64,000 nt of DNA from JAGLOK01 sp963676355 (GTDB taxonomy: Bacteria; Bacillota; Clostridia; Christensenellales; UMGS416), in assembly GCA_963676355.1 (NCBI GenBank), contig OY781093.1, forward strand, positions 1,922,001 through 1,986,000, given 5' to 3'. A model generated the notes under the pieces. That model searched no databases, had not been told where the DNA came from, and saw nothing but the letters and a program-made list of their open reading frames with translations. The position numbers were made by a program, and so were the translations under genes. How positions within the stretch are numbered: position 1 is the stretch's first letter; every line of letters starts with the position of its first letter. Positions 50,700 to 59,229 of this stretch are shown here, piece by piece.

Positions 50700-51443
50700 T
50701 TGGTAATAAATCGATTTAAATTTTTCTTTGTTATTTGTATAGGTTTACCGATACTAATTGCATTTTCGGCTTGTAGCAAGGTCACTACTGATAATATAGT
50801 TGAAAACAGTGTTATTGAGATACCTCAAACAACTACCACAGAAGCAAAATTGAATCCAACTATAAGCAATTCACCAACTGCAACTCCAGTAATCAGTAAT
50901 ACACCAACACAAAACATAACGTACACTAAAGAACCTACCCCAATAGTAGATGAGTCAATATTTAGGATGGAAGAATACTTTATCACCACTGATGATGATT
51001 ACTTGTTATATATTAATGAAGAATGGGGATTTAGGTTGCAATTTCCAGAAGATTGGGGTGAACATTGTATTATTCGCAGACAAGGAGAATACGATATTTT
51101 AAGAGTCAGTTTTTATGGAGTTAGTGAAGAATCAAGAGTAGTTGAATCCGTTGGTGCTGGACTTAGAATGTTTTATATAGTAACCGAAGAAGCGATGAAG
51201 AACATGTTTGTAGACAATTATAAAAAGCTAGGAACTGCGAATGGTAATGTTCTTTATTATGCTACAGGAACAGATTGTCAAACATCTAGTCTTTATGATG
51301 AAATGGAGTGGCTAGAAGAAAAAAGTGAAAATAGCGCAGAGGAATTACAAGAAATTGAAAATATAAAAATAGATATTGAGGTTGTAGAAAAAATGAAAGG
51401 TGACATTGAAGATATAATTTCCTCATTTCAAGTTTTGGATTAA
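50700..51443 (+). CDS. Lipoprotein of unknown function inserted between duplicated gene ends
   Basis: A 247-residue predicted lipoprotein starting with TTG, nine bases after AAAAGGAG. The signal peptide ends FSAC (C23). A Thr/Pro/Ser-rich linker of about 50 residues follows, then a globular domain containing NEEWGFRLQFPEDWGEHCII, a pattern common in PsbP-like or DUF4367-like surface proteins, and an acidic coiled C-terminus. The gene is more AT-rich than the flanking GGGtGRT pair and lies between 149-bp direct repeats. No family can be named with confidence. Confidence 0.75.
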   Translation: MVINRFKFFFVICIGLPILIAFSACSKVTTDNIVENSVIEIPQTTTTEAKLNPTISNSPTATPVISNTPTQNITYTKEPTPIVDESIFRMEEYFITTDDDYLLYINEEWGFRLQFPEDWGEHCIIRRQGEYDILRVSFYGVSEESRVVESVGAGLRMFYIVTEEAMKNMFVDNYKKLGTANGNVLYYATGTDCQTSSLYDEMEWLEEKSENSAEELQEIENIKIDIEVVEKMKGDIEDIISSFQVLD

Positions 51444-51508
51444 TTCTAATGATGAAATACTGATGAAAAAAAATAATGCTCCACTGCTCAACAGCAACAG
51501 CAACAAAA

Positions 51509-51534
51509 AAAGAACTCTCCTCAGAGAGTTCTTT
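51509..51534. terminator. Terminator of the GGGtGRT gene (copy 2)
   Basis: AAAGAACTCTC, CTCA, GAGAGTTCTTT, 27 bases after the GGGtGRT stop codon on the minus strand. Confidence 0.88.
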
Positions 51535-51560
51535 CTATAATACAAAGTTTATCTTATTGC

Positions 51561-52559
51561 TTAGCTAAGCGCTTTCTCAACCGCAACAGCCACTGCCACT
51601 GAAGCCCCAACCATAGGATTATTACCCATGCCGATCAAGCCCATCATTTCAACGTGAGCAGGAACAGAAGAGCTGCCAGCAAACTGAGCGTCACAATGCA
51701 TTCTGCCCATAGTGTCCGTCATGCCGTAAGAAGCTGGGCCGGCGGCCATGTTGTCTGGGTGTAAAGTACGACCAGTACCACCACCACTTGCAACAGAGAA
51801 GTAAGTTTTGCCATTGTCGTTGCAATACTTTTTGTATGTGCCGACAACAGGGTGCTGGAAACGAGTTGGGTTGGTGGAGTTTCCGGTGATGGAAACGTCA
51901 ACGCCTTCTTTAATCATGATTGCAACACCTTCGCGGACGTCGTCGGCGCCATAGCAACGGATGCCAGCGCGTTCGCCGTCAGAAAAAGGTCGCTCTTCAG
52001 TGATTTTAAGCTCGTCAGTGTAGTAGTCAAACTCGGTTTTAACATAAGTAAAGCCGTTTATCCTTGAGATAAGGTACGCGGCGTCTTTGCCCAAGCCGTT
52101 TAAAACTACCTGAAGGGGAGTCTTGCGCACAGTGTTTGCTGTGCGGGCGATGCCGATTGCGCCTTCAGCGGCGGCAAAGCTTTCGTGTCCGGCGGTGAAG
52201 CAGAAGCATTTGTTTTCTTCAAGCAAAAGCATTGCAGCTAAGTTACCGTGACCGATGCCAACCTTTCGGTTTTCAGCAACAGAACCAGGGATGCAGAATG
52301 CCTGCAAACCTTCGCCGATAGCTTCGGCAGCCTTGGATGCGTTCTCGCTGTTTTTCTTTAAAGCGATAGCTGCGCCGAGCGTGTATGCCCAAACAGCGTT
52401 TTCAAATGCGATGGGCTGAACTTCGCGAACGATTGTGTCCACGTCCAAGCCCTTTTCAACAGTATATTCTTTTGCAGCGTCAAGATCAGAAAACCCGTAC
52501 TCTTTGAGCACTTCGTTTATCTTGTCTATTCGTCTGTCATAACCTTCAAATTTAGCCAT
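51561..52559 (-). CDS. GGGtGRT protein
   Basis: A 332-residue protein named for its motif GGGTGRT (here SVASGGGTGRTLHPD). It is common in anaerobic Clostridia and regularly encoded next to a NifU-like scaffold protein; its function is not established. Other conserved-looking parts are HGNLAAMLLLEE, CFTAGHESFAAAEGAIG and GLIGMGNNPMVGASVAVAV. The ATG at 52559 follows AAGGGGGG; the longer open frame upstream overlaps the partner gene and is rejected. It lies 13 bases after the scaffold gene, in one operon. Confidence 0.93.
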   Translation of the reverse strand: MAKFEGYDRRIDKINEVLKEYGFSDLDAAKEYTVEKGLDVDTIVREVQPIAFENAVWAYTLGAAIALKKNSENASKAAEAIGEGLQAFCIPGSVAENRKVGIGHGNLAAMLLLEENKCFCFTAGHESFAAAEGAIGIARTANTVRKTPLQVVLNGLGKDAAYLISRINGFTYVKTEFDYYTDELKITEERPFSDGERAGIRCYGADDVREGVAIMIKEGVDVSITGNSTNPTRFQHPVVGTYKKYCNDNGKTYFSVASGGGTGRTLHPDNMAAGPASYGMTDTMGRMHCDAQFAGSSSVPAHVEMMGLIGMGNNPMVGASVAVAVAVEKALS

Positions 52560-52572
52560 GATTGCCCCCCCC

Positions 52573-53265
52573 TTACTCGTTGCGCGGGTCAATGTATTTG
52601 ACCGCGTCCGCGTAACGTCCGTATGTTCCGATGTTCTGTTCAAGGGCGGTGTTTGCGTCCATGCCTTTTGCGATAGCCGCCATCATTTTGCCCTGGTGCA
52701 CGAACTTGTAGCCGATAATCTCGTCATTTGCGTCCAAGCCGATGTTTAAGATGTAGCCTTCGGCAAGGTTTAAGTAACGAGCGCCTTTGTCCACTGTGGA
52801 GTAAGTCGTGCCGACAACAGACATAAGTCCTTTGCCGAGGTCTTCAAGGCCTGCGCCGATTGGAAGACCGTTCTCAGAGTAAGCTGACTGGCTGCGACCA
52901 TAAGCTATCTGCAAGAAAAGCTCACGCATAGCTGTGTTTATAGCGTCGCACACAAGGTCTGTGTTGAGTGCTTCAAGTGGAGTTTTTCCAGCAAGTATTT
53001 CAGCTGCCATAGCCGCTGAATGTGTCATTCCTGTGCAGCCGATTGTTTCAACCAGTGCCTCTTGGATGATGCCTTCTTTGATGTTGAGCGTAAGTTTGCA
53101 TGCGCCCTGCTGTGGTGCGCACCAGCCCACGCCGTGAGTAAAGCCGGAGATGTCTTTTATCTCTTTTGCTTTAACCCATTTGCCCTCTTCAGGGATGGGA
53201 GCCGGGCCGTGATGCGGGCCTTTTTTTACGCATACCATTTGTTCGATTTCATGGGTATACTGCAT
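52573..53265 (-). CDS. NifU-like iron-sulfur cluster assembly scaffold protein
   Basis: A 230-residue protein with a NifU/IscU-like N-terminal half. Candidate cluster ligands are GWCAPQQGAC, ETIGCTGMTHSAAM and LVCDAINTAM. The C-terminal half (GLEDLGKGLMSVVGTTYSTVDKGARY onwards, split here) is specific to the group paired with GGGtGRT proteins. The ATG at 53265 has AGGAGG at the right distance, so 26 upstream codons are excluded. The operon order is scaffold then GGGtGRT. Confidence 0.88.
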   Translation of the reverse strand: MQYTHEIEQMVCVKKGPHHGPAPIPEEGKWVKAKEIKDISGFTHGVGWCAPQQGACKLTLNIKEGIIQEALVETIGCTGMTHSAAMAAEILAGKTPLEALNTDLVCDAINTAMRELFLQIAYGRSQSAYSENGLPIGAGLEDLGKGLMSVVGTTYSTVDKGARYLNLAEGYILNIGLDANDEIIGYKFVHQGKMMAAIAKGMDANTALEQNIGTYGRYADAVKYIDPRNE

Positions 53266-53509
53266 TAATTTGCCTCCTAATATTATTAGGGCTAATCGGC
53301 TTTGAAACTGCATGTGGCCGCCGTTTTGCCCGTTTTTACGCATTTGAAAGAAATTATATCATAAAACTGTTCAGTTAGAAACGATTAATTTGAACATTGT
53401 TATCAATTTAACAATCTGTTTCGCCTAAAAATTGCTACATATTCATATGTAAACCAAATATACTGCGATATCGTTATTTTTCTGCGCTAAATTGAATGAA
53501 ATAGGCTGA

Positions 53510-54139
53510 CTAGCAGGCGGTTATGCGCTCGATTACAAAGTCGCTTGCGTTTTCGACGAATCTATCTATTTCGTCCATTGACATATATTTGAGTGGCTTT
53601 TTGCCAATCCTTTGGTCTATGTCAAACCACGATAGGGTAGTGCCTCTCCAAGAATCGATTTCATCGGCTGTAAGCAGCCCATCCACCTCCAAGGCTTTTG
53701 CGCTGCGAACAAGTTCAAATACAGCATCTGTCCAATCGCTTTTCATATACATTTCATAGTCAACAAGCACAAGGTCATTGTAATATGCTCCGGTGTGGTC
53801 CAATACAGGAGCTATGTCAGCTTCGTGTCTTGCTTTTGTTCTCATAAAGATCTCACTCAGCCAGAGGTAGTCTGTGAGAACGTGTGAAGCGTAGCCTAGA
53901 TAAAAATCTTTCTTATTGCTTGATTTGCCTTTTTGTATGAATTTTTGGACCTGCAAAAGCCATAGTCTTTTGTTTCTCAGCTGCAGATGTGTTATCCATT
54001 TTTCATCACGACCAGAGCCTTCTCTTTCATGAATTGCGTCGGGAGAAATTGCGCCCAGATAAAATGCGCTAAGATTGTCCACGTTTAGTTCTTTGTGTAC
54101 ATTGTTTGCGACTGTAAGATGAAGCATTTGTGCAGGCAT
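53510..54139 (-). CDS. Zinc-dependent phospholipase C-like protein
   Basis: A 209-residue protein of the zinc-dependent phospholipase C-like family. It has MPAQMLHLTVANNV, AFYLGAISPDAIHE and LGYASHVLTDYLW, the typical His/Asp metal ligands of this all-helical fold. It has no signal peptide, so unlike secreted toxins it probably acts inside the cell on an unknown phosphate ester. GAGGT precedes the ATG. Monocistronic. Confidence 0.82.
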   Translation of the reverse strand: MPAQMLHLTVANNVHKELNVDNLSAFYLGAISPDAIHEREGSGRDEKWITHLQLRNKRLWLLQVQKFIQKGKSSNKKDFYLGYASHVLTDYLWLSEIFMRTKARHEADIAPVLDHTGAYYNDLVLVDYEMYMKSDWTDAVFELVRSAKALEVDGLLTADEIDSWRGTTLSWFDIDQRIGKKPLKYMSMDEIDRFVENASDFVIERITAC

Positions 54140-54277
54140 ATAAACTACCTCGTAAAATTGATTTTTTATTATAATACCATGAAAAGATGGTAAAATTTAA
54201 AAACACATAAATCGTTTACGAATACTTAATTTTTATTATAGGTTTTAAGAAAAAGGGGATACAGATTATGAAAAGAA

Positions 54278-54300
54278 AAAGCAGGCAATACGCCTGCTTT
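54278..54300 (-). terminator. Terminator of the zinc-ribbon membrane protein gene
   Basis: AAAGCAGGC, AATAC, GCCTGCTTT. On the minus strand the stem is followed by a T-rich run, just after the stop codon at 54306. Confidence 0.85.
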
Positions 54301-54305
54301 AATGT

Positions 54306-56216
54306 CTATGGAGTTTCTGTTGTTTCAGCGGTTTCTTCTGTTTCCTCGGGAGGAGTCCAGTCGTAAACAAACCGCACTGTAAGCATTGGATAGTTTTTGT
54401 ATGTGCCCACAACGTCTGCATACATGTCATATGTTTCGCCAATTTTGATATTTTGCTTTCCGGTATATTTAAGCATTACATACCTTGGCTGCGATTCAGT
54501 TCCGACATTAAATAGATAGAGCCTATCGGTATCGGTATCTTCACGCTCAATGACTTCGCCTCGACATGAAAATATTTTGCCGACAAGAGCTTCTGTTGAA
54601 GATGACAGCCAGTCATAGTTGTCCAGTATGTTCCAAGCTTGTTTGGTATATTCTCTATGGTCTGGATCACGCTCCACTCTGTGGACAAGAGTGGAAGATC
54701 TGCCGTCAGGTGTAGTGGCTTGTATTTTGATTTCATTCCAACCATAGGATGAAAGTACGTATCTAAACTTAAACTTCTTTCGAACCTCACCGGTTTCATC
54801 ATTAGTCACAAAGCCTTCTTCTGAAACATTAGCTGAAAGATGAAGTGTGTCAACATAAATTGTTGCATTCTCTTCTGTTGTGCCCTCTATCCAAATATCT
54901 TTTTCTCTGTGGCTTGAGTTTGGAGAGTCAAGCTCTATAGACACATCTTGTTCTGGCCGTGTTACATAAATATATTCTGTGTTAGTTCTGTGCTTTGTTG
55001 TTTCAGTAACTATTTTTATCTCATTTAAACCTTCATTTAGGTTAACAAATTTTTCAACAAAACCAAGAGAGTCAACTTCGTCAGTTAAGTTTACGCCGTC
55101 GATAATGACACGGCTTCCGAGTGTTGTTTTAATCTTTACAAATACCTGCGTGTATTCAACCACCAAGTCAGGATCTGTGGGATAAACCAGCTTTAGAGGA
55201 GAAAGCGGAACAGGTATGTTATATGGTTCTACATACAGCGGTTTTTCCTCACCATCTTCTGTGAAAAGAGCAGCCTTTAAAGCCACGCGGACATAACCGC
55301 CATCTTTAACATAATTTGCAGCGCCCACTTCTTCAACTGCACCAGGCTCTTCAAAAACTTCATCATCAGTTTCTGCGACTTCTTCATCGTCAATATTAAC
55401 ATCTGTTTCAGGAATAAAAGAAGTATCATCCAGCAATAAAACAGCCTTATTATCTTCTATTGAAAGGGAGCGGACAGGATCATCCACAAGAATCCTTTCA
55501 CCGTCTTCACCGTAAAAAGTGACGCGATGCCATGTTTGCCCATTTATCATTACGCGCTCAACAATGGGTTTACCGTCATTGGGCAAACCTTCTCGGCTAG
55601 CGAAAATGTCTGTAACTCCTGACAAAACGCCTCTGAATAAGTAAATAAAGCCGATAACCATGCCGATGATTAAAACAGCGGCTGTGATTGATACGATTGA
55701 AAGGCGCCCCCAGCGGATGTTATATTTTCTTTTCTTTTTTTCTTTTTTCTTTTTTTTCTTAACTTCTGGCGGAATTAAAACTTCTACTTCCTGACCTTCA
55801 CGGATGTTTGAAATCTTGTGAAGGTTTGAGCCGCTTTGTGCGCGTTTTTTTGTGCGCGTTTTATGGACATCTTCCTTTTTTTCATCAGGAGTGTCGCTTT
55901 CATCTTTAAGAGACAAAACAGGCACATGTTTTTTATTCCTGTCTGCATGGCGCTTTTTCTTTTTGCCGTGCCACAAATCATTTTCATCTTGATCTGGCAC
56001 ATGTGTACCCGGCTTTATATCCTTTTGAACTTCTTCGCGTACTTCTTCGACTATAACAGCCTCTCTAAAAGAGGGAGTGTTCTTCAAAGGGGAATGATGC
56101 TCAAGTATAATCTTTTCCTGATTTTTTCCATCACCATCAGAAGCAAGGTCATTACCACACCTAACACATTTATTATATTCCGGTTTATTATATGCTCCGC
56201 ATAACGGACACTTCAT
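54306..56216 (-). CDS. Zinc-ribbon, single-pass membrane protein with extracytoplasmic Ig-like domains
   Basis: A 636-residue protein. An N-terminal zinc ribbon (CPLCG at 3-7, CVRCG at 17-21) is followed by a charged, disordered cytoplasmic region ending in KKKKKKEKKK. One membrane helix lies at about 171-193 (SIVSITAAVLIIGMVIGFIY). The large exported part has an acidic segment and at least two beta-sandwich repeats of the type VTRPEQDVSIELDSPNSS. A small OB-like end follows (VMLKYTGKQNIKIGETYDMY). It ends in a Glu/Thr-rich tail. Probably an envelope or stress sensor; function unknown. AAGGAG precedes the ATG. Confidence 0.82.
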   Translation of the reverse strand: MKCPLCGAYNKPEYNKCVRCGNDLASDGDGKNQEKIILEHHSPLKNTPSFREAVIVEEVREEVQKDIKPGTHVPDQDENDLWHGKKKKRHADRNKKHVPVLSLKDESDTPDEKKEDVHKTRTKKRAQSGSNLHKISNIREGQEVEVLIPPEVKKKKKKEKKKRKYNIRWGRLSIVSITAAVLIIGMVIGFIYLFRGVLSGVTDIFASREGLPNDGKPIVERVMINGQTWHRVTFYGEDGERILVDDPVRSLSIEDNKAVLLLDDTSFIPETDVNIDDEEVAETDDEVFEEPGAVEEVGAANYVKDGGYVRVALKAALFTEDGEEKPLYVEPYNIPVPLSPLKLVYPTDPDLVVEYTQVFVKIKTTLGSRVIIDGVNLTDEVDSLGFVEKFVNLNEGLNEIKIVTETTKHRTNTEYIYVTRPEQDVSIELDSPNSSHREKDIWIEGTTEENATIYVDTLHLSANVSEEGFVTNDETGEVRKKFKFRYVLSSYGWNEIKIQATTPDGRSSTLVHRVERDPDHREYTKQAWNILDNYDWLSSSTEALVGKIFSCRGEVIEREDTDTDRLYLFNVGTESQPRYVMLKYTGKQNIKIGETYDMYADVVGTYKNYPMLTVRFVYDWTPPEETEETAETTETP

Positions 56217-56375
56217 TTATATCTCCTTGTAGACAAAAAGCCTTTACATGAATAATAACGCCAATACAGATATGCATCAATAAAAATAATTTATATTAAC
56301 AAAGTATTAACTATTATTTCATAAAATTTCATGGTAAACTATTATACACGAAATTTATTAAAAAAGGGAGTATAT

Positions 56376-56933
56376 ATGGATAATTTCTTAGATGTGATAA
56401 TAGTGAGGAAGAAGAAAGGATTGTATAGCTTTTTATATTTCTTGGCATCTTTGTTTATGATAATCTTTGGTCTTGTAGCTGCAATGAATATCTTTAACAT
56501 AATGGGTCAGAATCCAGATACAGGCGGGATTTCAATTAACTTTATTGCACTTATTATATTTGTAGTTGCAGGAGGACTTGCATTTTTGCTTTTCTGGTCA
56601 AGGGCTTTTATAAAGATTGACTATGATATAAGCTTTACCAATGGGTTTGTGGAGATTGCGCGTGTTGCAAACAACATCAGACGCAAAGAGCTTTGCAGGT
56701 TTTACATGAAGGAAGTTGAAGCTGGCGGATACGCTTCTTCACCCGGCTATAAAAGATATGACTCAATGAAGGATATCAAAAGATACAAAGCAGTGCTAAA
56801 CTCCGATGCCGAAGTTTTTTATCTGTTTGTTGTGGTGGGTGATTCTAAAGCACTTGTTACATTTGAAGTGAATGATGAACTTATCAAGCTTGTGCATAAA
56901 TATAACCCAAGGGCTGTAAAACTTCAAAAATGA
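56376..56933 (+). CDS. Two-TM membrane protein of unknown function
   Basis: A 185-residue protein with two membrane helices (about residues 16-40 and 53-75), starting MDNFLDVIIVRKKKGLYSF. A beta-rich cytoplasmic domain follows (YDISFTNGFVEIARVANNIR). It resembles conserved clostridial proteins found upstream of cysteine desulfurase/thiI genes. The ATG at 56376 has AAAGGGAG before it; the frame is open 15 codons further. It overlaps the cysteine desulfurase start by four bases (ATGA), making it first in a six-gene operon. Confidence 0.8.
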   Translation: MDNFLDVIIVRKKKGLYSFLYFLASLFMIIFGLVAAMNIFNIMGQNPDTGGISINFIALIIFVVAGGLAFLLFWSRAFIKIDYDISFTNGFVEIARVANNIRRKELCRFYMKEVEAGGYASSPGYKRYDSMKDIKRYKAVLNSDAEVFYLFVVVGDSKALVTFEVNDELIKLVHKYNPRAVKLQK

Positions 56934-58081
56934 GCGAAATTATCTATTTTGACAACGCTGCGACCACCAAAATGTGTTCTGAAGCCATGGAGGTGTATTC
57001 AAAATACGCAGGTGATTTGTTTTTCAATGCTTCCTCGGCATACACTCCGGCGGTAAAAGTAGAAAAGAAAATAATTGATATGAGCAAAAAGATGCTTTCG
57101 GCGCTAGGTGCATCAAAGGGCAAGATAGTCTTTACATCGGGCGGCACAGAAAGCGACAACATGGCTGTAGTCGGTGCTGCAAAGCGCACAAGAAGACATC
57201 ATATAATAACATCAGCGGCAGAGCATCCTGCCGTTTTAAATGCGTTTAAGGAGCTTGAAAAAAGAGGCTATAAAGCAACTTATCTTCCGGTTGACCAAGA
57301 AGGATTTGTCAGCTGTGACGATTTGGCTCAAGCAATAAGCGAGGATACCTTTTTGGTGTCCATCATGCATGTGAACAATGAAACAGGTGCAGTGCAGGAT
57401 ATAAAAAGTCTTGTTAAAGTTGTCAAAGAAAAAGACAGCAAGATACTTTTTCATTCGGATGGAGTGCAGGCTTATGGACACGTTCCGGTAAATATTGATG
57501 ACATGGGCGTGGACATGTACAGTCTTTCCGCGCATAAAATGCATGGCCCCAAGGGAATGGGCGCGCTTTATATACGAGATGCAAAGAAAATATCGCCCAT
57601 AGCATATGGCGGCGGACAGCAGGACGGCTTAAGAAGTGGCACTATAAACTCTTCTGGCATAATGGCTTTTGGAAAAGCTTTTGAACTAGCGCAATATAAC
57701 AGCGAAAATGATAAAAAAGCAGCAGATATAAAGCACTATATAGCTGAAAAGATAAAAGAGGAAATCCCAGACACCATGTGTATAAGCGATGGCGAAGGAT
57801 ACTCAAACCATATATTAAACGTTGCATTTAAAGACATAAATGCGGAAACGCTTTTGCACACATGTCAGTACGCAGGGCTTATTATATCAACTGGAAGCGC
57901 ATGCTCATCTCGCCGGGAAGTTGTAAGCCACACTCTAAAGCAGATGAATGTACACCGCGATTACATTGGAGGAGCTGTACGACTAAGCTTTTCAAGAGAT
58001 AATGATATGGATGAGGCAAAAGAAGCTGTTAGGATAATAAAGCAAAGTGTAGAAAAATTAAGGAAATATATAAGAAAATGA
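56930..58081 (+). CDS. Cysteine desulfurase (NifS/IscS-like, partner of ThiI)
   Basis: A 383-residue PLP enzyme that takes sulfur from cysteine as a persulfide. PLP-binding Lys is in SLSAHKMHGPKG (near residue 203), and the persulfide Cys in STGSACSSRRE (near 325). YFDNAATT and GGTESDN are typical. Its position directly upstream of thiI, with overlapping start and stop codons, indicates sulfur supply for tRNA 4-thiouridine rather than general iron-sulfur assembly. Confidence 0.93.
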   Translation: MSEIIYFDNAATTKMCSEAMEVYSKYAGDLFFNASSAYTPAVKVEKKIIDMSKKMLSALGASKGKIVFTSGGTESDNMAVVGAAKRTRRHHIITSAAEHPAVLNAFKELEKRGYKATYLPVDQEGFVSCDDLAQAISEDTFLVSIMHVNNETGAVQDIKSLVKVVKEKDSKILFHSDGVQAYGHVPVNIDDMGVDMYSLSAHKMHGPKGMGALYIRDAKKISPIAYGGGQQDGLRSGTINSSGIMAFGKAFELAQYNSENDKKAADIKHYIAEKIKEEIPDTMCISDGEGYSNHILNVAFKDINAETLLHTCQYAGLIISTGSACSSRREVVSHTLKQMNVHRDYIGGAVRLSFSRDNDMDEAKEAVRIIKQSVEKLRKYIRK

Positions 58082-59229
58082 AAAAAGCAATTTTAATAAG
58101 ATATGGCGAAATACACTTAAAGGGCAAAAATCGGCCCTTTTTTGAGAGAGCACTAAAAAAGCAGATTGCACGAGCATGTCAAGGCATAGAGTGCGAAGTT
58201 TCAATGCTTAGCGGCAGATATTACGTGCGAGAATATGATTTGGCTTATGAGAAGAAGCTGGTGGATGCAGTGCTTAAAGTATTTGGTGTGCACTCGATAT
58301 CTGTTGCATATGTCGCCGAAAAGGATAAAGACGCTCTTGCGAAGGCGGCGATTGAAGTTGCTCACGAACAGGGGATTACAAACGGTACATTTAAAGTTTC
58401 AGCTAAACGCGCGGACAAGACATTTAAGATGAATTCTATGCGTCTTGCAGCTTATATTGGCGAAAAGATGCTGGAGGCTATACCTGAGCTTAAGGTGAAG
58501 ATGGAAGAGCCTGAGCACATGGTTTATGCCGAGGTGCGCGAAGAGTGCTACATATACATCGACAAACTCATGGGACCGGGAGGAATGCCTGTCGGAACTG
58601 GTGGGCGCGCGATGCTTCTTCTGTCTGGGGGAATTGACAGCCCTGTGGCGGGGTATCTCATGGCAAAGCGTGGGCTGCAAATATTAGCAATTCACTATCA
58701 CAGCTTTCCGTTTACATCAGTGAGAGCAAAGCAAAAGGTTATAGACCTGCGTGACATCATGCAAAACTATTGCGGCTATATCCCGATGTTTGTTATACAT
58801 TTTACAAAGATACAAGAAGAGATTCACAAAAACTGCGAAGATAGGTTTATGACAATCATCATGCGTTATTTTATGATGAGGATTGCAGAAGAGATGGCAG
58901 TTTTGCAAAGATGTCAAGCGCTTATAACAGGCGAAAGCTTGGGACAGGTGGCAAGCCAAACTATGCAGTCACTGGCAGTAACCAATGCTGTAGTTGATTT
59001 GCCGGTATTTCGCCCACTTATTGCAATGGACAAAATTGAGATTATGGACTTGGCGCGAAAGATTGACACATATGAAACATCCATTCTTCCATTTGAGGAC
59101 TGCTGCACTGTATTTTTACCAAAGCATCCTGCCACAAAGCCTAAGCTTTCTGATATAATGGATGAAGTGAAAAAATTAGATGCCGAAGGTTTGATAAAAG
59201 AAGCCGTGGAGTGCGCGGAGAAGGTTTAA
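58078..59229 (+). CDS. thiI: tRNA 4-thiouridine synthase ThiI
   Basis: A 383-residue tRNA sulfurtransferase that makes 4-thiouridine at position 8 (and may assist thiazole synthesis). The domains are an N-terminal ferredoxin-like and THUMP region (residues about 1-165), then a PP-loop ATPase with LLSGGIDSPVAGYLM near 180. A C-terminal FEDCCTVFLPKHP motif follows. It lacks the rhodanese extension of the E. coli protein, as usual in Bacillota, and so depends on the adjacent desulfurase. It overlaps the genes on both sides. Confidence 0.95.
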   Translation: MKKAILIRYGEIHLKGKNRPFFERALKKQIARACQGIECEVSMLSGRYYVREYDLAYEKKLVDAVLKVFGVHSISVAYVAEKDKDALAKAAIEVAHEQGITNGTFKVSAKRADKTFKMNSMRLAAYIGEKMLEAIPELKVKMEEPEHMVYAEVREECYIYIDKLMGPGGMPVGTGGRAMLLLSGGIDSPVAGYLMAKRGLQILAIHYHSFPFTSVRAKQKVIDLRDIMQNYCGYIPMFVIHFTKIQEEIHKNCEDRFMTIIMRYFMMRIAEEMAVLQRCQALITGESLGQVASQTMQSLAVTNAVVDLPVFRPLIAMDKIEIMDLARKIDTYETSILPFEDCCTVFLPKHPATKPKLSDIMDEVKKLDAEGLIKEAVECAEKV

